A DNA stretch of 64,000 nt from Arthrobacter sp. V1I7 (GCF_030817015.1 NZ_JAUSYS010000001.1:992001-1056000); one strand, 5' to 3'; shown: positions 41,800 to 52,600, numbered from the stretch's first letter. Notes: generated by a model from the letters alone, not told the origin. Numbers and translations are program-made.

Positions 41800-43075
41800 T
41801 GCGGCCTCCCAGTTTCCGGATCGGGGCGTCGTCGTCGTGGGCGCGCCAGTCATCGGGCAACAGGTGATCCAGCACGTCATCAACGGTGACTGCCCCGACA
41901 AGCCGCCCGTCGCTGTTGACTACGGGGAGCGAGTTGAGGTTGTAGGTGGCCAGTGTGCGGGCCACCTCACTGATGTGGGCCTGGTCCGAGACCGGTTCCA
42001 GGGTCTTGTCCACGAGGTTGCCCAGCGGTTCGGGCGGCGGGAAGCGCAGCAGCTGCTGGATGTGCACGACGCCGAGGAAACGCCCGGTCGGCGTCTCTAG
42101 TGGAGGCCGGGCGATGAAGATCGAGGACGCCAGGGCGGGGGAGAGTTCCTCGCGCCGGACATGGGCGAGGGCCTCCGCCACGGTTGCCTCCGGCGGCAGG
42201 ATGACCGGGACAGGGGTCATCAGGCCGCCCGCGGTGTCCTCGTCATATTCGAGCAGGCGCCGGACGTCCTCCGCGCCTTCGGGTTCCATCAGCTGGAGCA
42301 GCTCTTCCGCCTGGGCGCTCGGGAGCTCGGCGAGGAGGTCGGCGGCGTCGTCCGGGTCCATTTCCTCCAGCACGTCGGCGGCGCGATTGACGTCGAGGGC
42401 GGAGAGGATCTCCACCTGGTCCCCTTCGCGCATCTCCTGCAGGACGTCGGCCAGGCGTTCGTCCTGCAGTTCGCTGGCGACCTCGAAGCGGCGTTTGTCG
42501 CTCATCTCCTGGAGGGCCTCGGCGAAGTCGGCAGGCTTCAGGTCCTCATGCGTGGCGACGAACTGGGTGGCCGCCTGCGGCTCGGTCCGGGCTCCCTGCC
42601 GTGCGTCCGCCCAGTCAATGATCATGGTCTCGTTGCGCCGCAGCCTGCTCAGCGGAGAGAGGGAGTGGCCGCGGCGGACAAAGAGCTTGCTGACAAACCA
42701 GTCGCCGGAGCGGTGCCGGTCCATCGCGATGTCCTCGATCGTGGCGTCCCCGCTGCCGTCGGCGAGGGTCACGCGGCGGTCGAACATTTCGGCCACCACG
42801 AGGGTCTCCGCGCCGCGCTGTTCAAAGCGTCGGAGGTTCACGAGTCCGGTGCAGATGATCTGGGTCTGGTCGATCGAGGTGATCCGGGTCATCGGCACAA
42901 AGACGCGTTTCTTGCCGGGGACCTCGACGACGATGCCGACCACATGGGGGGAACCCCGGTTGCCGCGGGACAGCACGACGACGTCACGCAGCCGGCCCAG
43001 ACGGTCGCCCAGCGGGTCAAAGACGTCCAGTCCGAGGAGGCGCGCAACAAACACCCGCGTCAGATTTGTGCTCAC
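41792..43075 (-). CDS. MgtE N-terminal/CBS domain protein lacking the transport domain
   Basis: A 427-residue cytoplasmic protein. It starts with a PRC-barrel-like region (VFVARLLGLDVFDPLGDRLG), then an MgtE N-terminal superhelix (LQEMSDKRRFEVASELQDER, EILSALDVNRAADVLEEMDP) and two CBS domains (GGLMTPVPVILPPEATVAEA and LATYNLNSLPVVNSDGRLVG). The MgtE transmembrane Mg2+ channel domain is absent, so it is a Mg2+/nucleotide sensor-like protein rather than a transporter, although it is often annotated as one. The start is GTG. The DUF1003 start overlaps its stop, implying joint expression. Confidence 0.88.
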   Translation of the reverse strand: MSTNLTRVFVARLLGLDVFDPLGDRLGRLRDVVVLSRGNRGSPHVVGIVVEVPGKKRVFVPMTRITSIDQTQIICTGLVNLRRFEQRGAETLVVAEMFDRRVTLADGSGDATIEDIAMDRHRSGDWFVSKLFVRRGHSLSPLSRLRRNETMIIDWADARQGARTEPQAATQFVATHEDLKPADFAEALQEMSDKRRFEVASELQDERLADVLQEMREGDQVEILSALDVNRAADVLEEMDPDDAADLLAELPSAQAEELLQLMEPEGAEDVRRLLEYDEDTAGGLMTPVPVILPPEATVAEALAHVRREELSPALASSIFIARPPLETPTGRFLGVVHIQQLLRFPPPEPLGNLVDKTLEPVSDQAHISEVARTLATYNLNSLPVVNSDGRLVGAVTVDDVLDHLLPDDWRAHDDDAPIRKLGGRIG

Positions 43076-43152
43076 TTGTACAGGCTACCGAGTCTGCTCT
43101 CTTTTAGCTGAATTTACAGGCGCAGCCCAGCCGGATAGGTAAGAATGGGCTT

Positions 43153-44067
43153 ATGTCAAACATTTTTGGTGCTCCCAGGACCGGCGCCCCCGGCGGTCCG
43201 GACGAGGCCCGCACTGTGCCCAAGGGCGACCCTGTCGGTTCCTACACTTCCTACCTGGATGCCCAGAAGGCGGTGGACTACCTGGCGGACCAGCAGTTCC
43301 CGGTGCAGATGGTCTCGATCGTGGGCAACGACCTCAAGATGGTGGAGCGGGTCACCGGCCGGCTCAGCTACCCCCGCGTGGCACTCTCCGGGGCACTGAG
43401 CGGTATGTGGTTCGGCCTCTTTGTCGGCGTCATGCTGTCCTTCTTCTCGCCGACCGGCGGTTACTTCTCGATCATCACATCGGTGCTGATGGGCGCCGCG
43501 TTCTTCATGCTCTTCGGCATCGTCACCTACGCGATGCAGCGCGGAAAGCGGGACTTCACCTCAACGAGCCAGGTCGTGGCGACCAGCTACGACGTCGTCG
43601 TGTCCTTCGAGGCCGCCAACGAGGCCCGCCGGCTGCTCCACCAGCTGCCGATGACCCAGCGTGAGGCCTCTGCGCCGGCCGGCTACGCGCAGCAGGACTA
43701 CCAGCAGCAGCCGTACGTCCAGCCCGGCCAGCAGGGCCCGCAGCAGAACGAACAGGCCCAGCCGGGCCAGGCGCCGCAGCGCCCCGCGGGCTGGAACGAT
43801 CCGTACGGCCAGCGCGGCGCGGACGCCGGCACCGGCGCGGACGCCGGCACCGGCGCGGCCGCAGCGCACCCGGCCGAACCCTCACGCCAGCCCGAGGCCG
43901 GCCAGCCCGGCTCGGGCCAGCCTGCCGAGGCGGCTCCCCAGGGCGAGCCGGGTCCGGCCCGTCCGGCGGCGGTCCGCTACCCGGACCTGCCCGATGGCCG
44001 GCCGCAGTACGGCGTGCGGGTCACCCCCAAGCACGATCATCCTGGCCAGGACGGTACCCGGCCGTAG
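43153..44067 (+). CDS. General stress protein 17M-like membrane protein
   Basis: A 304-residue protein. Residues about 25-60 match the GSP17M/YflT-type domain (VGSYTSYLDAQKAVDYLADQ, VQMVSIVGNDLKMVERVTGR). Two membrane segments follow (ALSGMWFGLFVGVMLSFF and ITSVLMGAAFFMLFGIVTYA). The C-terminal half is a low-complexity Gln/Pro/Ala/Gly tail with a short tandem repeat of DAGTGA. It is divergent from the MgtE-N/CBS gene, with 77 bp between starts. Probably a stress-linked envelope protein; no mechanism is known. Confidence 0.82.
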   Translation: MSNIFGAPRTGAPGGPDEARTVPKGDPVGSYTSYLDAQKAVDYLADQQFPVQMVSIVGNDLKMVERVTGRLSYPRVALSGALSGMWFGLFVGVMLSFFSPTGGYFSIITSVLMGAAFFMLFGIVTYAMQRGKRDFTSTSQVVATSYDVVVSFEAANEARRLLHQLPMTQREASAPAGYAQQDYQQQPYVQPGQQGPQQNEQAQPGQAPQRPAGWNDPYGQRGADAGTGADAGTGAAAAHPAEPSRQPEAGQPGSGQPAEAAPQGEPGPARPAAVRYPDLPDGRPQYGVRVTPKHDHPGQDGTRP

Positions 44068-44077
44068 CGGCAAGAGA

Positions 44078-44122
44078 AGAGCCCCGGCCCGGATATTCCT
44101 CCCCGGGCCGGGGCTCTCTGCG
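44078..44122. terminator. Terminator between GSP17M and pepP genes
   Basis: AGAGCCCCGGCCCGG (44078-44092) pairs perfectly over 15 bp with 44103-44117; the loop is 10 nt and CTCT follows. It lies between convergent genes and can act in both directions. Confidence 0.75.
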
Positions 44123-44168
44123 CTTCTGTGATCGTGCGCTCCCGTGGTCGCGGGAACGGCGGTGAAGG

Positions 44169-45752
<1,584 letters not shown>

Positions 45753-45823
45753 CGTCCCATCGTCTCATCAGCGGCGTGGCTGGGGCCAACAGGCTGCCGG
45801 GACCCATCTACTAGGCTGGTGGG

Positions 45824-46670
45824 GTGAGGATCGACCTGCATACGCACTCGAATGTTTCCGACGGCACCCAGGCCCCGGCCGACGTGATGGCGTCAGCCGC
45901 CGCGGCCGGGATCGACGTGGTCGCCCTGACGGATCACGACTCCACCGACGGCTGGGCCGAGGCCGCCCGGGCCGCCCCGGAATGCGGGGTCGCGCTCGTT
46001 CCCGGAATGGAAATTTCCTGCCGGACGTCCGAGGGCATCAGCGTCCACCTGCTCAGCTATCTGCACGACCCGGAGCATCCCGGGCTGTTGGAGGAAATCA
46101 CCAAGGCCAAGGATGCGCGCTACACGAGGGCCGAGCGGATGGTCAGCCTGCTCGCGGAGGACTACCCGCTGACCTGGGACGACGTCATCCACCACGTGGC
46201 GCCCGGGGCCACCCTGGGCCGGCCGCACATCGCCGACGCGCTCGTCGCCGCCGGGGTCGTCGGGGACAGGTCCGAGGCCTTCAGCTCGATCCTCACCTCA
46301 CGCTCGCGCTATTACGTGCAGCATTACGCGCCCGATCCCGCACTCGCCGTCGAGCTGGTCCGTGCCGCCGGGGGCGTCCCGGTGTTCGCCCATCCGGTGG
46401 CATCCGCCCGCGGACGCATCGTGGGGGACCGGACCTACCACGAGATGATTGACGCCGGCCTGGCCGGGCTGGAGATCCACCACCGGGATAAACCCCGAAG
46501 AGGGCCGGGAGTTCCTGCGCAGGCTTGCGCAAACGCACGGCCTGCTCGTGACGGGGTCCTCGGATTATCATGGCGCCGGGAAGCCGAACCTGCTGGGAGA
46601 GAACGTGACCTCGCCGGAGGTCTTCGCCCGGATCGAGGAACTGGGCACCGGGTCCTCCGTGGTGCGCTGA
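45824..46670 (+). pseudogene. PHP-domain phosphoesterase, frameshifted near the C-terminus
   Basis: A PHP-superfamily phosphoesterase of about 281 residues when corrected. The N-terminal metal sites RIDLHTHSNVSDGTQAP, VALTDHDSTDGW and GMEISCRTSEG are intact, as is GGVPVFAHPVASARG. At AAA 46490-46492 the frame is lost after GLEIHHRDK. The natural continuation NPEEGREFLRRLAQTHGLLV with the metal-binding SSDYHGAGKPNLLGEN follows in the next frame and ends at 46670. Deleting one A rejoins them. As written the protein would lack the final Asp/His motif. Family members include 3',5'-nucleoside bisphosphate phosphatases. Probably a consensus error rather than a true pseudogene. Confidence 0.85.
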
Positions 46671-46717
46671 CGGAGCGGCCTGACCTCCAGCCGGGGTGAG
46701 GGGCCTGGCGGGACGCG

Positions 46718-47590
46718 CTAGCTGGCCGGGAAGGCGGTGAATTCTGCGTGGGCCGCGAGGCGATTGGCCATGACATCAATGGCCGGTAGGTTCTGGTCCA
46801 CGCAGACGAACCTGCGCTCCAGCTTCGCTGCGACGGCTCCCAGCGTTCCGGAGCCGGCGAAGAAGTCGAGGCACCAGTCGCCGGGCCTGCTTGATGCGGC
46901 GACCACACGCCGGATCAGGCCCTCGGGCTTCTGCGTCGGATAACCGGTCTTCTCCTTGCCGGTCGGGGACACAATGGTGTGCCACCAGACATCGGTGGGC
47001 AGCTTGCCGAGTTCCCGTTTCGCCGGGGTCACGAGGCCCGGAGCCATGTAGGGTTCCCGGTCCACCTCGGCGCTGTCGAAGTGGTACCGGGCCGGGTTCT
47101 TCACGTACACGAGGATGTTGTCGTGCTTGGTGGGCCAGCGGTACTTGGCCCGGGCACCGTAGTCGTAGGCCCAGATGATCTCGTTCAGGAAGCACTCGCG
47201 GCCGAAGATCGCATCGAGCATGACCTTGGCGTAATGGACTTCCCGGTAGTCGAGGTGCAGGTACAGGGTCCCGTCGTCCGCGAGCAGCCGCCAGGCCTCG
47301 ACCAGCCGTGGCTCCAGGAAGGTCCAGTAGTCGCTGAACGCGTCGTCGTAGCTGTGCAGCGCACCCTTGATCGTGTCGTAGGACCGGCCCTTGAAGCCCA
47401 CCCTGTCGCCCTCGCCGCCGGCGTTGAGCACCATCCTGGTCTCCTGGCGCCGCTGCACCCGGCCGGTGTTGAAGGGCGGGTCCACGTAAATGAGTGTGAA
47501 GGCGCCGTCCGGCAGCGTGGGCAGGTACTCCGCGTTGTCCGCGTGTACCACCAGGTTGCTGCCGTCCGGCGCCCAGACGGTGTCAGTCAT
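46718..47590 (-). CDS. Orphan site-specific DNA methyltransferase, beta class
   Basis: A 290-residue SAM-dependent DNA methyltransferase of N6-adenine/N4-cytosine type. The catalytic motif IV is LIYVDPPFNTGRVQ near residue 35 and the SAM motif I is WCLDFFAGSGTLGAVAAKLE near the C-terminus, the IV-to-I order of the beta class; the region between contains a target-recognition stretch (YDYGARAKYRWPTKHDNILV). No restriction endonuclease gene is adjacent. It lies 7 bp after the DEAD-box helicase stop on the same strand, so the two appear cotranscribed. Target sequence unknown. Confidence 0.85.
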   Translation of the reverse strand: MTDTVWAPDGSNLVVHADNAEYLPTLPDGAFTLIYVDPPFNTGRVQRRQETRMVLNAGGEGDRVGFKGRSYDTIKGALHSYDDAFSDYWTFLEPRLVEAWRLLADDGTLYLHLDYREVHYAKVMLDAIFGRECFLNEIIWAYDYGARAKYRWPTKHDNILVYVKNPARYHFDSAEVDREPYMAPGLVTPAKRELGKLPTDVWWHTIVSPTGKEKTGYPTQKPEGLIRRVVAASSRPGDWCLDFFAGSGTLGAVAAKLERRFVCVDQNLPAIDVMANRLAAHAEFTAFPAS

Positions 47591-47597
47591 GTACGGG

Positions 47598-49355
47598 TTA
47601 GGCCTCGGCGTTGCTGGGACGGGCGCTGGCCTGCTGGCCTTCGCCGGCGACTACCTCGCCGTTGCGGCGGCGCGTGCGGCGGCGGGCGCGGGTGGCGCGG
47701 TCGACCTCGGTCGGGACGCTGGCCGCCTTGGCCGGTGCCTCAGCCGCCGGCCGGTTGCTGGTTTCGGCCTCGGCGGGACGACGACGGCGCTCGCCCGACC
47801 GTCCGCCGGATTCTCCGCCGCTGCGCCGGCTGTCGCGGCCGCTGTCCTTGCTACTGCCGCGGCTGCCGTCACGGCCGCCGCTTTGGCCCGCGCGGGCACC
47901 GTCGCGGCTGCTGTCCCGGCCGGCGTCGCGGCCGCTGGGGCGGGCGTTCTTCTTGCCGGTCTCGCCCAGGTCCTCAAGGACCTCGGCGTCGACGCCGGCC
48001 AGCACACGCTTGTTCCGCGGCAGCCGGCCCTTGGTGCCTTCGGGGATATCCAGTTCCTCAAAGAGGTGCGGGGAGGAGGAATACGTCTCCACCGGCTCCG
48101 GGACGCTGAGGCCGAGGGCCTTGTTGATCAGTCCCCAGCGCGGCATGTCATCCCAGTCGACAAAGGTCACGGCCGTGCCCTTGTTCCCGGCCCGGCCGGT
48201 GCGGCCGACGCGGTGCAGGTAGATCTTTTCGTCCTCGACGCACTGGTAGTTGATCACGTGCGTGACGTCGTCGACGTCGATGCCGCGGGCGGCGACGTCG
48301 GTGGCCACGAGGACATCCACCTTGTTGTTGCGGAAGGCGCGCAGCGCCTGCTCGCGGGCGCCCTGGCCAAGGTCACCGTGGATGGCGGCGGCTGCGAAGC
48401 CACGGTCCACCAGCTCCTCGGCAACTTTCGCCGCGGTGCGCTTGGTCTTGGTGAAGATAATGGTGCGGCCGCGGCCCCGGGCCTGCAGGATGCGGGCGAC
48501 GACCTCGATCTTGTCCATGCTGTGGGCACGGTAGATCAGCTGGCGGATGTCGCGCTTGGTCAGGCCTTCGTCGTCCGGGTCGGCGGCGCGGATGTGCGTC
48601 GGCTTCGTCATGTAGCGGCGGGCCATGGCGACGACCGGGCCGGGCATGGTGGCCGAGAACAGCAACGTCTGGCGGACCGCAGGGGTGCCGGCGATGAGCG
48701 TCTCGACGTCGGGCAGGAAGCCGAGGTCCAGCATTTCGTCGGCCTCATCAAGGATGACCATCTTGACGTTCTTGAGCACGAGGTGCTTCTGCTTGTAGAG
48801 GTCGATCAGGCGGCCGGGGGTGCCGACGACGACCTCGACCCCCTTCTGGAGCGCCTCGACCTGCGGCTCGTAGGCGCGGCCGCCGTAGATCGTGGTGATC
48901 CGGGCATTGCGCCTGCGGGCGGCGTTCTGCAGGTCGTTGGCGACCTGGACAGCCAGTTCACGTGTCGGCACGATCACAAGGGCCTGCGGTGCACCGGGGG
49001 CGGGCAGCTTGTCGAACCCTTCGTCGTCGGGTCCGATCACGCGCTGCAGGGCCGGAATGCCGAAGCCGAGGGTCTTGCCGGTGCCGGTCTTGGCCTGGCC
49101 GATGATGTCGTGGCCGCTCAGGGCCACGGGCAGCGTCATCGCCTGGATCGGGAAGGGGTGGGTGATGCCGGCGTCGGCGAGGGACGCTACGATGTCGGCG
49201 CGGACGTTGTAATCGGCGAAGGTCTTCTCGGCGATCTCGTGCGGCATTTCGTCCGAGATGATGGTTTCTTCAGGCTCGAGCGTTTCCGTTCCGGATTCGT
49301 CGATCAGAAGCTGGTGCGTGTGCAATTCACTCACTAGGGGAGTTTCCTTATTCAT
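47598..49355 (-). CDS. DEAD-box ATP-dependent RNA helicase
   Basis: A 585-residue DEAD-box helicase. Motifs in order: Q motif region ITHPFPIQAMTLP, motif I AKTGTGKT, Ia VIVPTRELAVQV, Ib TPGRLI, II LDEADEML, III FSATMP, then IV-VI with TKRTAAKVAEELVDRGFAA, ATDVAARGID and HRVGRTGRAGNKG. The C-terminal 150 residues are Arg/Ser/Gly-rich (GRDAGRDSSRDGARAGQSGG) and likely RNA-binding and disordered. Such helicases assist ribosome assembly and RNA turnover, often at low temperature. A 298-bp leader separates it from the upstream RNB ribonuclease gene, which is on the same strand. Confidence 0.94.
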   Translation of the reverse strand: MNKETPLVSELHTHQLLIDESGTETLEPEETIISDEMPHEIAEKTFADYNVRADIVASLADAGITHPFPIQAMTLPVALSGHDIIGQAKTGTGKTLGFGIPALQRVIGPDDEGFDKLPAPGAPQALVIVPTRELAVQVANDLQNAARRRNARITTIYGGRAYEPQVEALQKGVEVVVGTPGRLIDLYKQKHLVLKNVKMVILDEADEMLDLGFLPDVETLIAGTPAVRQTLLFSATMPGPVVAMARRYMTKPTHIRAADPDDEGLTKRDIRQLIYRAHSMDKIEVVARILQARGRGRTIIFTKTKRTAAKVAEELVDRGFAAAAIHGDLGQGAREQALRAFRNNKVDVLVATDVAARGIDVDDVTHVINYQCVEDEKIYLHRVGRTGRAGNKGTAVTFVDWDDMPRWGLINKALGLSVPEPVETYSSSPHLFEELDIPEGTKGRLPRNKRVLAGVDAEVLEDLGETGKKNARPSGRDAGRDSSRDGARAGQSGGRDGSRGSSKDSGRDSRRSGGESGGRSGERRRRPAEAETSNRPAAEAPAKAASVPTEVDRATRARRRTRRRNGEVVAGEGQQASARPSNAEA

Positions 49356-49653
49356 TTTGGGCTGCGCTGCTTGCTCAACGGGGCCGGCCGGAGGCCGTTC
49401 CGGAGCACGCTCAGGCGCGCAGGCAATTCCAGTGGAAGCCGATCGCGGGCTATCTAAATGCTGGCACTGGGGACCAGCGGGTCTGTCTCAAGATCGCGTA
49501 GGGGCGGGCTTGTTGAATTCGAAAATCAAGGAAATCAACGACCGGGCATCCATATCTACCTTCCCAGTCTAGCCGTACGCGGCCCGGAACCTCGACTGGG
49601 CGCACCATGCCCGGCCCGCGCGGCCGGAACGCCGGGCGGATAAACCGGCAGCG
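49356..49653. other. Intergenic region upstream of the helicase gene
   Basis: A 298-bp gap between the RNB ribonuclease stop and the DEAD-box helicase start, both on the minus strand. It has an AT-richer patch around 49510-49560 that may contain the helicase promoter, leaving a long transcribed leader. I found no riboswitch, hairpin terminator or small ORF that I can support. Confidence 0.4.
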
Positions 49654-51138
49654 TCAGCCCACGAGTTCCAGCCGGATCTCCCCGCTGGCGATGTCCGCCG
49701 ACAGCACCCGGACCCTGACCTGTGTGCCCGACTCCAGCTCGCCGGGGCACCTGGCGGTCACGGCCGGTTCCGCGATCTGGACCATGCCGGACGGCCCGTT
49801 GCCGTTCCCGTTCTTCCCGTTGCCGTTCTTCCCGTTCCCGTTCTTGGCGGGTTTGGAACCGGAGATAACGACGGCGTCGAATTCCTCACCGATGTGGTTG
49901 CTCAGCAGCGCCGCCTCCACGATATCCAGGGAGAGCCGCTCCAGCCTGGCCGCGAGCTGGTCCGAGGTCCCCATGATCGAGGGCAGCGAGGGCAGGGCCG
50001 CGCGCGCCCAGTCCGGAACGTCCGTGCCATTGCTGAGCGCCTCGCAGATGACGAGCACGAAGCGGTCAATCAGCCGGCGCAGCGGCGCGGTGGCGTGGGC
50101 ATACGCCGCGCCGATGGCGGACTGGGCAGCGGCCTCCGGAACGCTCCCGTCGAAGGGTGTGTAGCCGGCGCCGCGGAACAGCATGCCGGCCGAGTGCACG
50201 ATCGCCAGCTGCTGCGGGTCTGTCGGGTCCAGGGTGCGCAGGTATTCGCCGTAGCTCATCTCCCCGTCCCAGGGCTTGCCCAGGGCGCGGGTCTGACGGT
50301 GGAAGTGGGCCAGCGAGTTCTCGTCCGGGGCGGGCATGGTGCGGAGGATGCCGACCTTGCCTTCGAGCATGATCCCTGCGGCCGCCATCCCGGTCATGAG
50401 CGAAATCTGGGCGTTCCAGTCCTCCACCGGCAGCGGCGGGGCCGCGACGATCCGGTAGCCGCCGTCGGGCAGCTGTTCGATCTCCTGTTCCGGCATATTC
50501 AGGCTGGCGCCGCCGCGGAGCCGCTCCAGCTCCACCCGCTTGATCCCGACTTCCTTGAGCAACTGCAGCACGGGCGCCGCGGAGCCGGCGTCGAGCTCCG
50601 CCTGGACACCCTGGTAGCTGAGTTTGGCCCGGCTGCGGACGCGGGCCCGGCGCACCAGCACCGAGGAGACCTCGGCGTCGGCATCGAGCTCGAATTCCCA
50701 GACGAAAGCGGCGCACAGCTGCCCGGCGAGCAGGCTGCCGGCTTCCTCGCTGATGACCTCCGGATGCAGCGGGATCCGGCCGTCCGGGGTGTAGAAGGTC
50801 TGGCCGCGGCGGCGGGTCTCAGCGTCGAGCACCCCGCCGGGGGAGACGAAGGAGGGAACGTCCGCGATGGCGTAGTGCACTTTGTAGCCCGTGCCGGCGC
50901 GGGCAATGTGGAGGGCCTGGTCCAGGTCCGTGGAGGACTCCGGATCGATGGTCACGAAGTCGATGTGGGTGAAGTCGAGCTCCGGCAGCTCATGCCCGGC
51001 CACGGCCTCCTTGGCTTCCCGCAGGACGTCTTCCGGGAACGGTCCGGGCAGTTCCAGCGTGGTGCGCAGCGCGGTCAGCGCCAGGGCAAGCTGGTTCTCC
51101 TGCCGGTGGATGCTGGGGGTCAGGCGATGATGGGACAC
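49654..51138 (-). CDS. RNB-domain ribonuclease (RNase II/R family)
   Basis: A 494-residue 3'-5' exoribonuclease-like protein. The RNB catalytic region has the acidic cluster in FVTIDPESSTDLDQALHIAR (Mg2+-binding Asp residues), YAIADVPSFVSPGG, and later ATAPLRRLIDRFVLVICEAL. It lacks N-terminal cold-shock domains and has only a short C-terminal OB-like end, so it is a compact actinobacterial form. A short Asn-Gly-Asn-Gly-Lys repeat (about 49800-49845) lies before the last domain. The start is GTG. It is divergent from the ferritin-like gene, with 41 bp between starts. Confidence 0.9.
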   Translation of the reverse strand: MSHHRLTPSIHRQENQLALALTALRTTLELPGPFPEDVLREAKEAVAGHELPELDFTHIDFVTIDPESSTDLDQALHIARAGTGYKVHYAIADVPSFVSPGGVLDAETRRRGQTFYTPDGRIPLHPEVISEEAGSLLAGQLCAAFVWEFELDADAEVSSVLVRRARVRSRAKLSYQGVQAELDAGSAAPVLQLLKEVGIKRVELERLRGGASLNMPEQEIEQLPDGGYRIVAAPPLPVEDWNAQISLMTGMAAAGIMLEGKVGILRTMPAPDENSLAHFHRQTRALGKPWDGEMSYGEYLRTLDPTDPQQLAIVHSAGMLFRGAGYTPFDGSVPEAAAQSAIGAAYAHATAPLRRLIDRFVLVICEALSNGTDVPDWARAALPSLPSIMGTSDQLAARLERLSLDIVEAALLSNHIGEEFDAVVISGSKPAKNGNGKNGNGKNGNGNGPSGMVQIAEPAVTARCPGELESGTQVRVRVLSADIASGEIRLELVG

Positions 51139-51179
51139 GAAAATCAGGTTAGCCCGAAATGCGCTATTAGTCTTGGATC

Positions 51180-51851
51180 ATGAGCACATCCCCGGCTGAT
51201 CCTGCCCGCTACAACAGCTTCCTGAGGGATCTGCTCGGCGTGATGGCCTACGGGGAGCTGTCGGCCTTCGAACGCTTGTCCTCCGATGCCCGCTATTCGC
51301 CCACCCTGCACGACCGCGCCGTGCTGGGCAGGATCGCCGTGCTCGAATTCCAGCACTATGAGCTGGTCAGCGCCCGGCTTGATGAAATGGGCCTGGACCC
51401 GGAGGTGGCCATGCTCCCCTTCCAGCCTTCCGTGGACCACTTCCACGAGCGCACCCGCCCGGCGGACTGGTTTGAATCGCTCATGAAGGCGTACGTGATC
51501 GACACCGTCTCCGCGGATTTCTACCGCGCCGTGGCCCGTCATGTGGACGCCTCGACCCGCCGGCTGGTGGAACGGATCCAGGCCGATGAAGAGGCCACGG
51601 CGGTGCTGCGGGACCGGCTCAAGACGGCCCTTGCCGAGGACCCGCGGCTGGCTTCCCGGCTGGCGCTGTGGGCGAGGCGGCTGCTGGGGGAGGTCCTGAC
51701 CCAGGCCCGGCGGGTCGGCTTCGAGCACGCGTTCCTGGGCGGCCTGATCGGCGAGGACGAGGAGGGGTCCCGGGAATTGGTCCGGGACCTGGCGGCCCAA
51801 CTCGTGGCCAATCACTCGCGCCGGATGACGCAGCTGGGGCTGGCCGGCTGA
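51180..51851 (+). CDS. Ferritin-like fold protein (MiaE-like)
   Basis: A 223-residue helical protein of the ferritin-like group. Likely diiron ligands are spread over helices: AYGELSAFERLSSD (Glu), AVLEFQHYELVSARLDEMG (Glu...His) and VIDTVSADFYRAVARHVD, with ADEEATAVLRDRL later. Actinobacterial homologues are annotated as tRNA-(MS[2]IO[6]A)-hydroxylase-like or simply ferritin-like; the substrate is unknown. It is divergent from the RNB gene and convergent with thiE. Confidence 0.75.
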   Translation: MSTSPADPARYNSFLRDLLGVMAYGELSAFERLSSDARYSPTLHDRAVLGRIAVLEFQHYELVSARLDEMGLDPEVAMLPFQPSVDHFHERTRPADWFESLMKAYVIDTVSADFYRAVARHVDASTRRLVERIQADEEATAVLRDRLKTALAEDPRLASRLALWARRLLGEVLTQARRVGFEHAFLGGLIGEDEEGSRELVRDLAAQLVANHSRRMTQLGLAG

Positions 51852-51871
51852 GCAGACAGCCCGGACCGGAC

Positions 51872-52567
51872 TCAGTTCTCCGCGGCGTCGAGCGCGGCGA
51901 GCAGGGCCCGGGCGGCTGCGGCCGGATCGTCAGCCTCGGTGATCGCCCGGACCACGACGATCCTATGTGCACCCGCTTCCACCACCTGCTCCACGTTCCC
52001 CAGGTCAATGCCGCCGATCGCGAACCACGGCACTACCCCCGCGACCTTTCCCTCGTCCGCGGCTTCGGCCCGGCGGATCGCCGCAGCGGCATACCGCACC
52101 AGCTCCAGTCCGACGGCGGCGCGGCCCGGCTTGGTGGGAGTGGCCCAGACGGGGCCCACGCAGAAGTAGTCCAGCCCGCTGCGGCCCGGCGAGGCCATGA
52201 TCGCGGCGTCCACCTGGTCCGTGTCATGCGTGGACAGCCCGATCACGGCCTCCTTGCCGAGGAAGCTCCTGGCGGCCGCGAGCGTGATGTCCTTCTGGCC
52301 CACGTGGAACACGGGCGCGCCGGACAGTGCGGCCAGATCCGCGCGGTCGTTGACCGCCCAGAGACGTCCGTGCCGGCGGGCGGACTGCTGCAGGACCTCG
52401 AGCAGCTCGAGTTCCTCGGCCGCCTCAAGGGACTTGTCGCGCAGCTGGATGATATCGACGCCGCCGGCAAAGGCGGCATCCACGAAGGACTCAAAGTCGC
52501 CGCGGCCCCTGCGGGCATCGGTGCACAGGTACAGGCGGGCGGTGGTGTGGACGTCATCGCGGCTCAT
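51872..52567 (-). CDS. thiE: Thiamine phosphate synthase
   Basis: A 231-residue TIM-barrel enzyme that joins HMP-PP and thiazole phosphate to give thiamine phosphate. Conserved features are [10 protein letters not shown] at the N-terminus, [20 protein letters not shown] (pyrimidine site), [34 protein letters not shown] and the phosphate loop [20 protein letters not shown]. It is divergent from the riboswitch-controlled thiOSG operon, separated from thiO by 155 bp. The riboswitch is on the opposite strand, so it does not directly control thiE. Confidence 0.94.
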   Translation of the reverse strand: MSRDDVHTTARLYLCTDARRGRGDFESFVDAAFAGGVDIIQLRDKSLEAAEELELLEVLQQSARRHGRLWAVNDRADLAALSGAPVFHVGQKDITLAAARSFLGKEAVIGLSTHDTDQVDAAIMASPGRSGLDYFCVGPVWATPTKPGRAAVGLELVRYAAAAIRRAEAADEGKVAGVVPWFAIGGIDLGNVEQVVEAGAHRIVVVRAITEADDPAAAARALLAALDAAEN

Positions 52568-52600
52568 GCCCCAAGCCTAGTTCCTCTAAACTGGGCCCAT

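Noticed and set aside
41792..43075. Magnesium transporter MgtE
   Set aside because: The protein lacks the transmembrane channel domain, so it cannot transport by itself.
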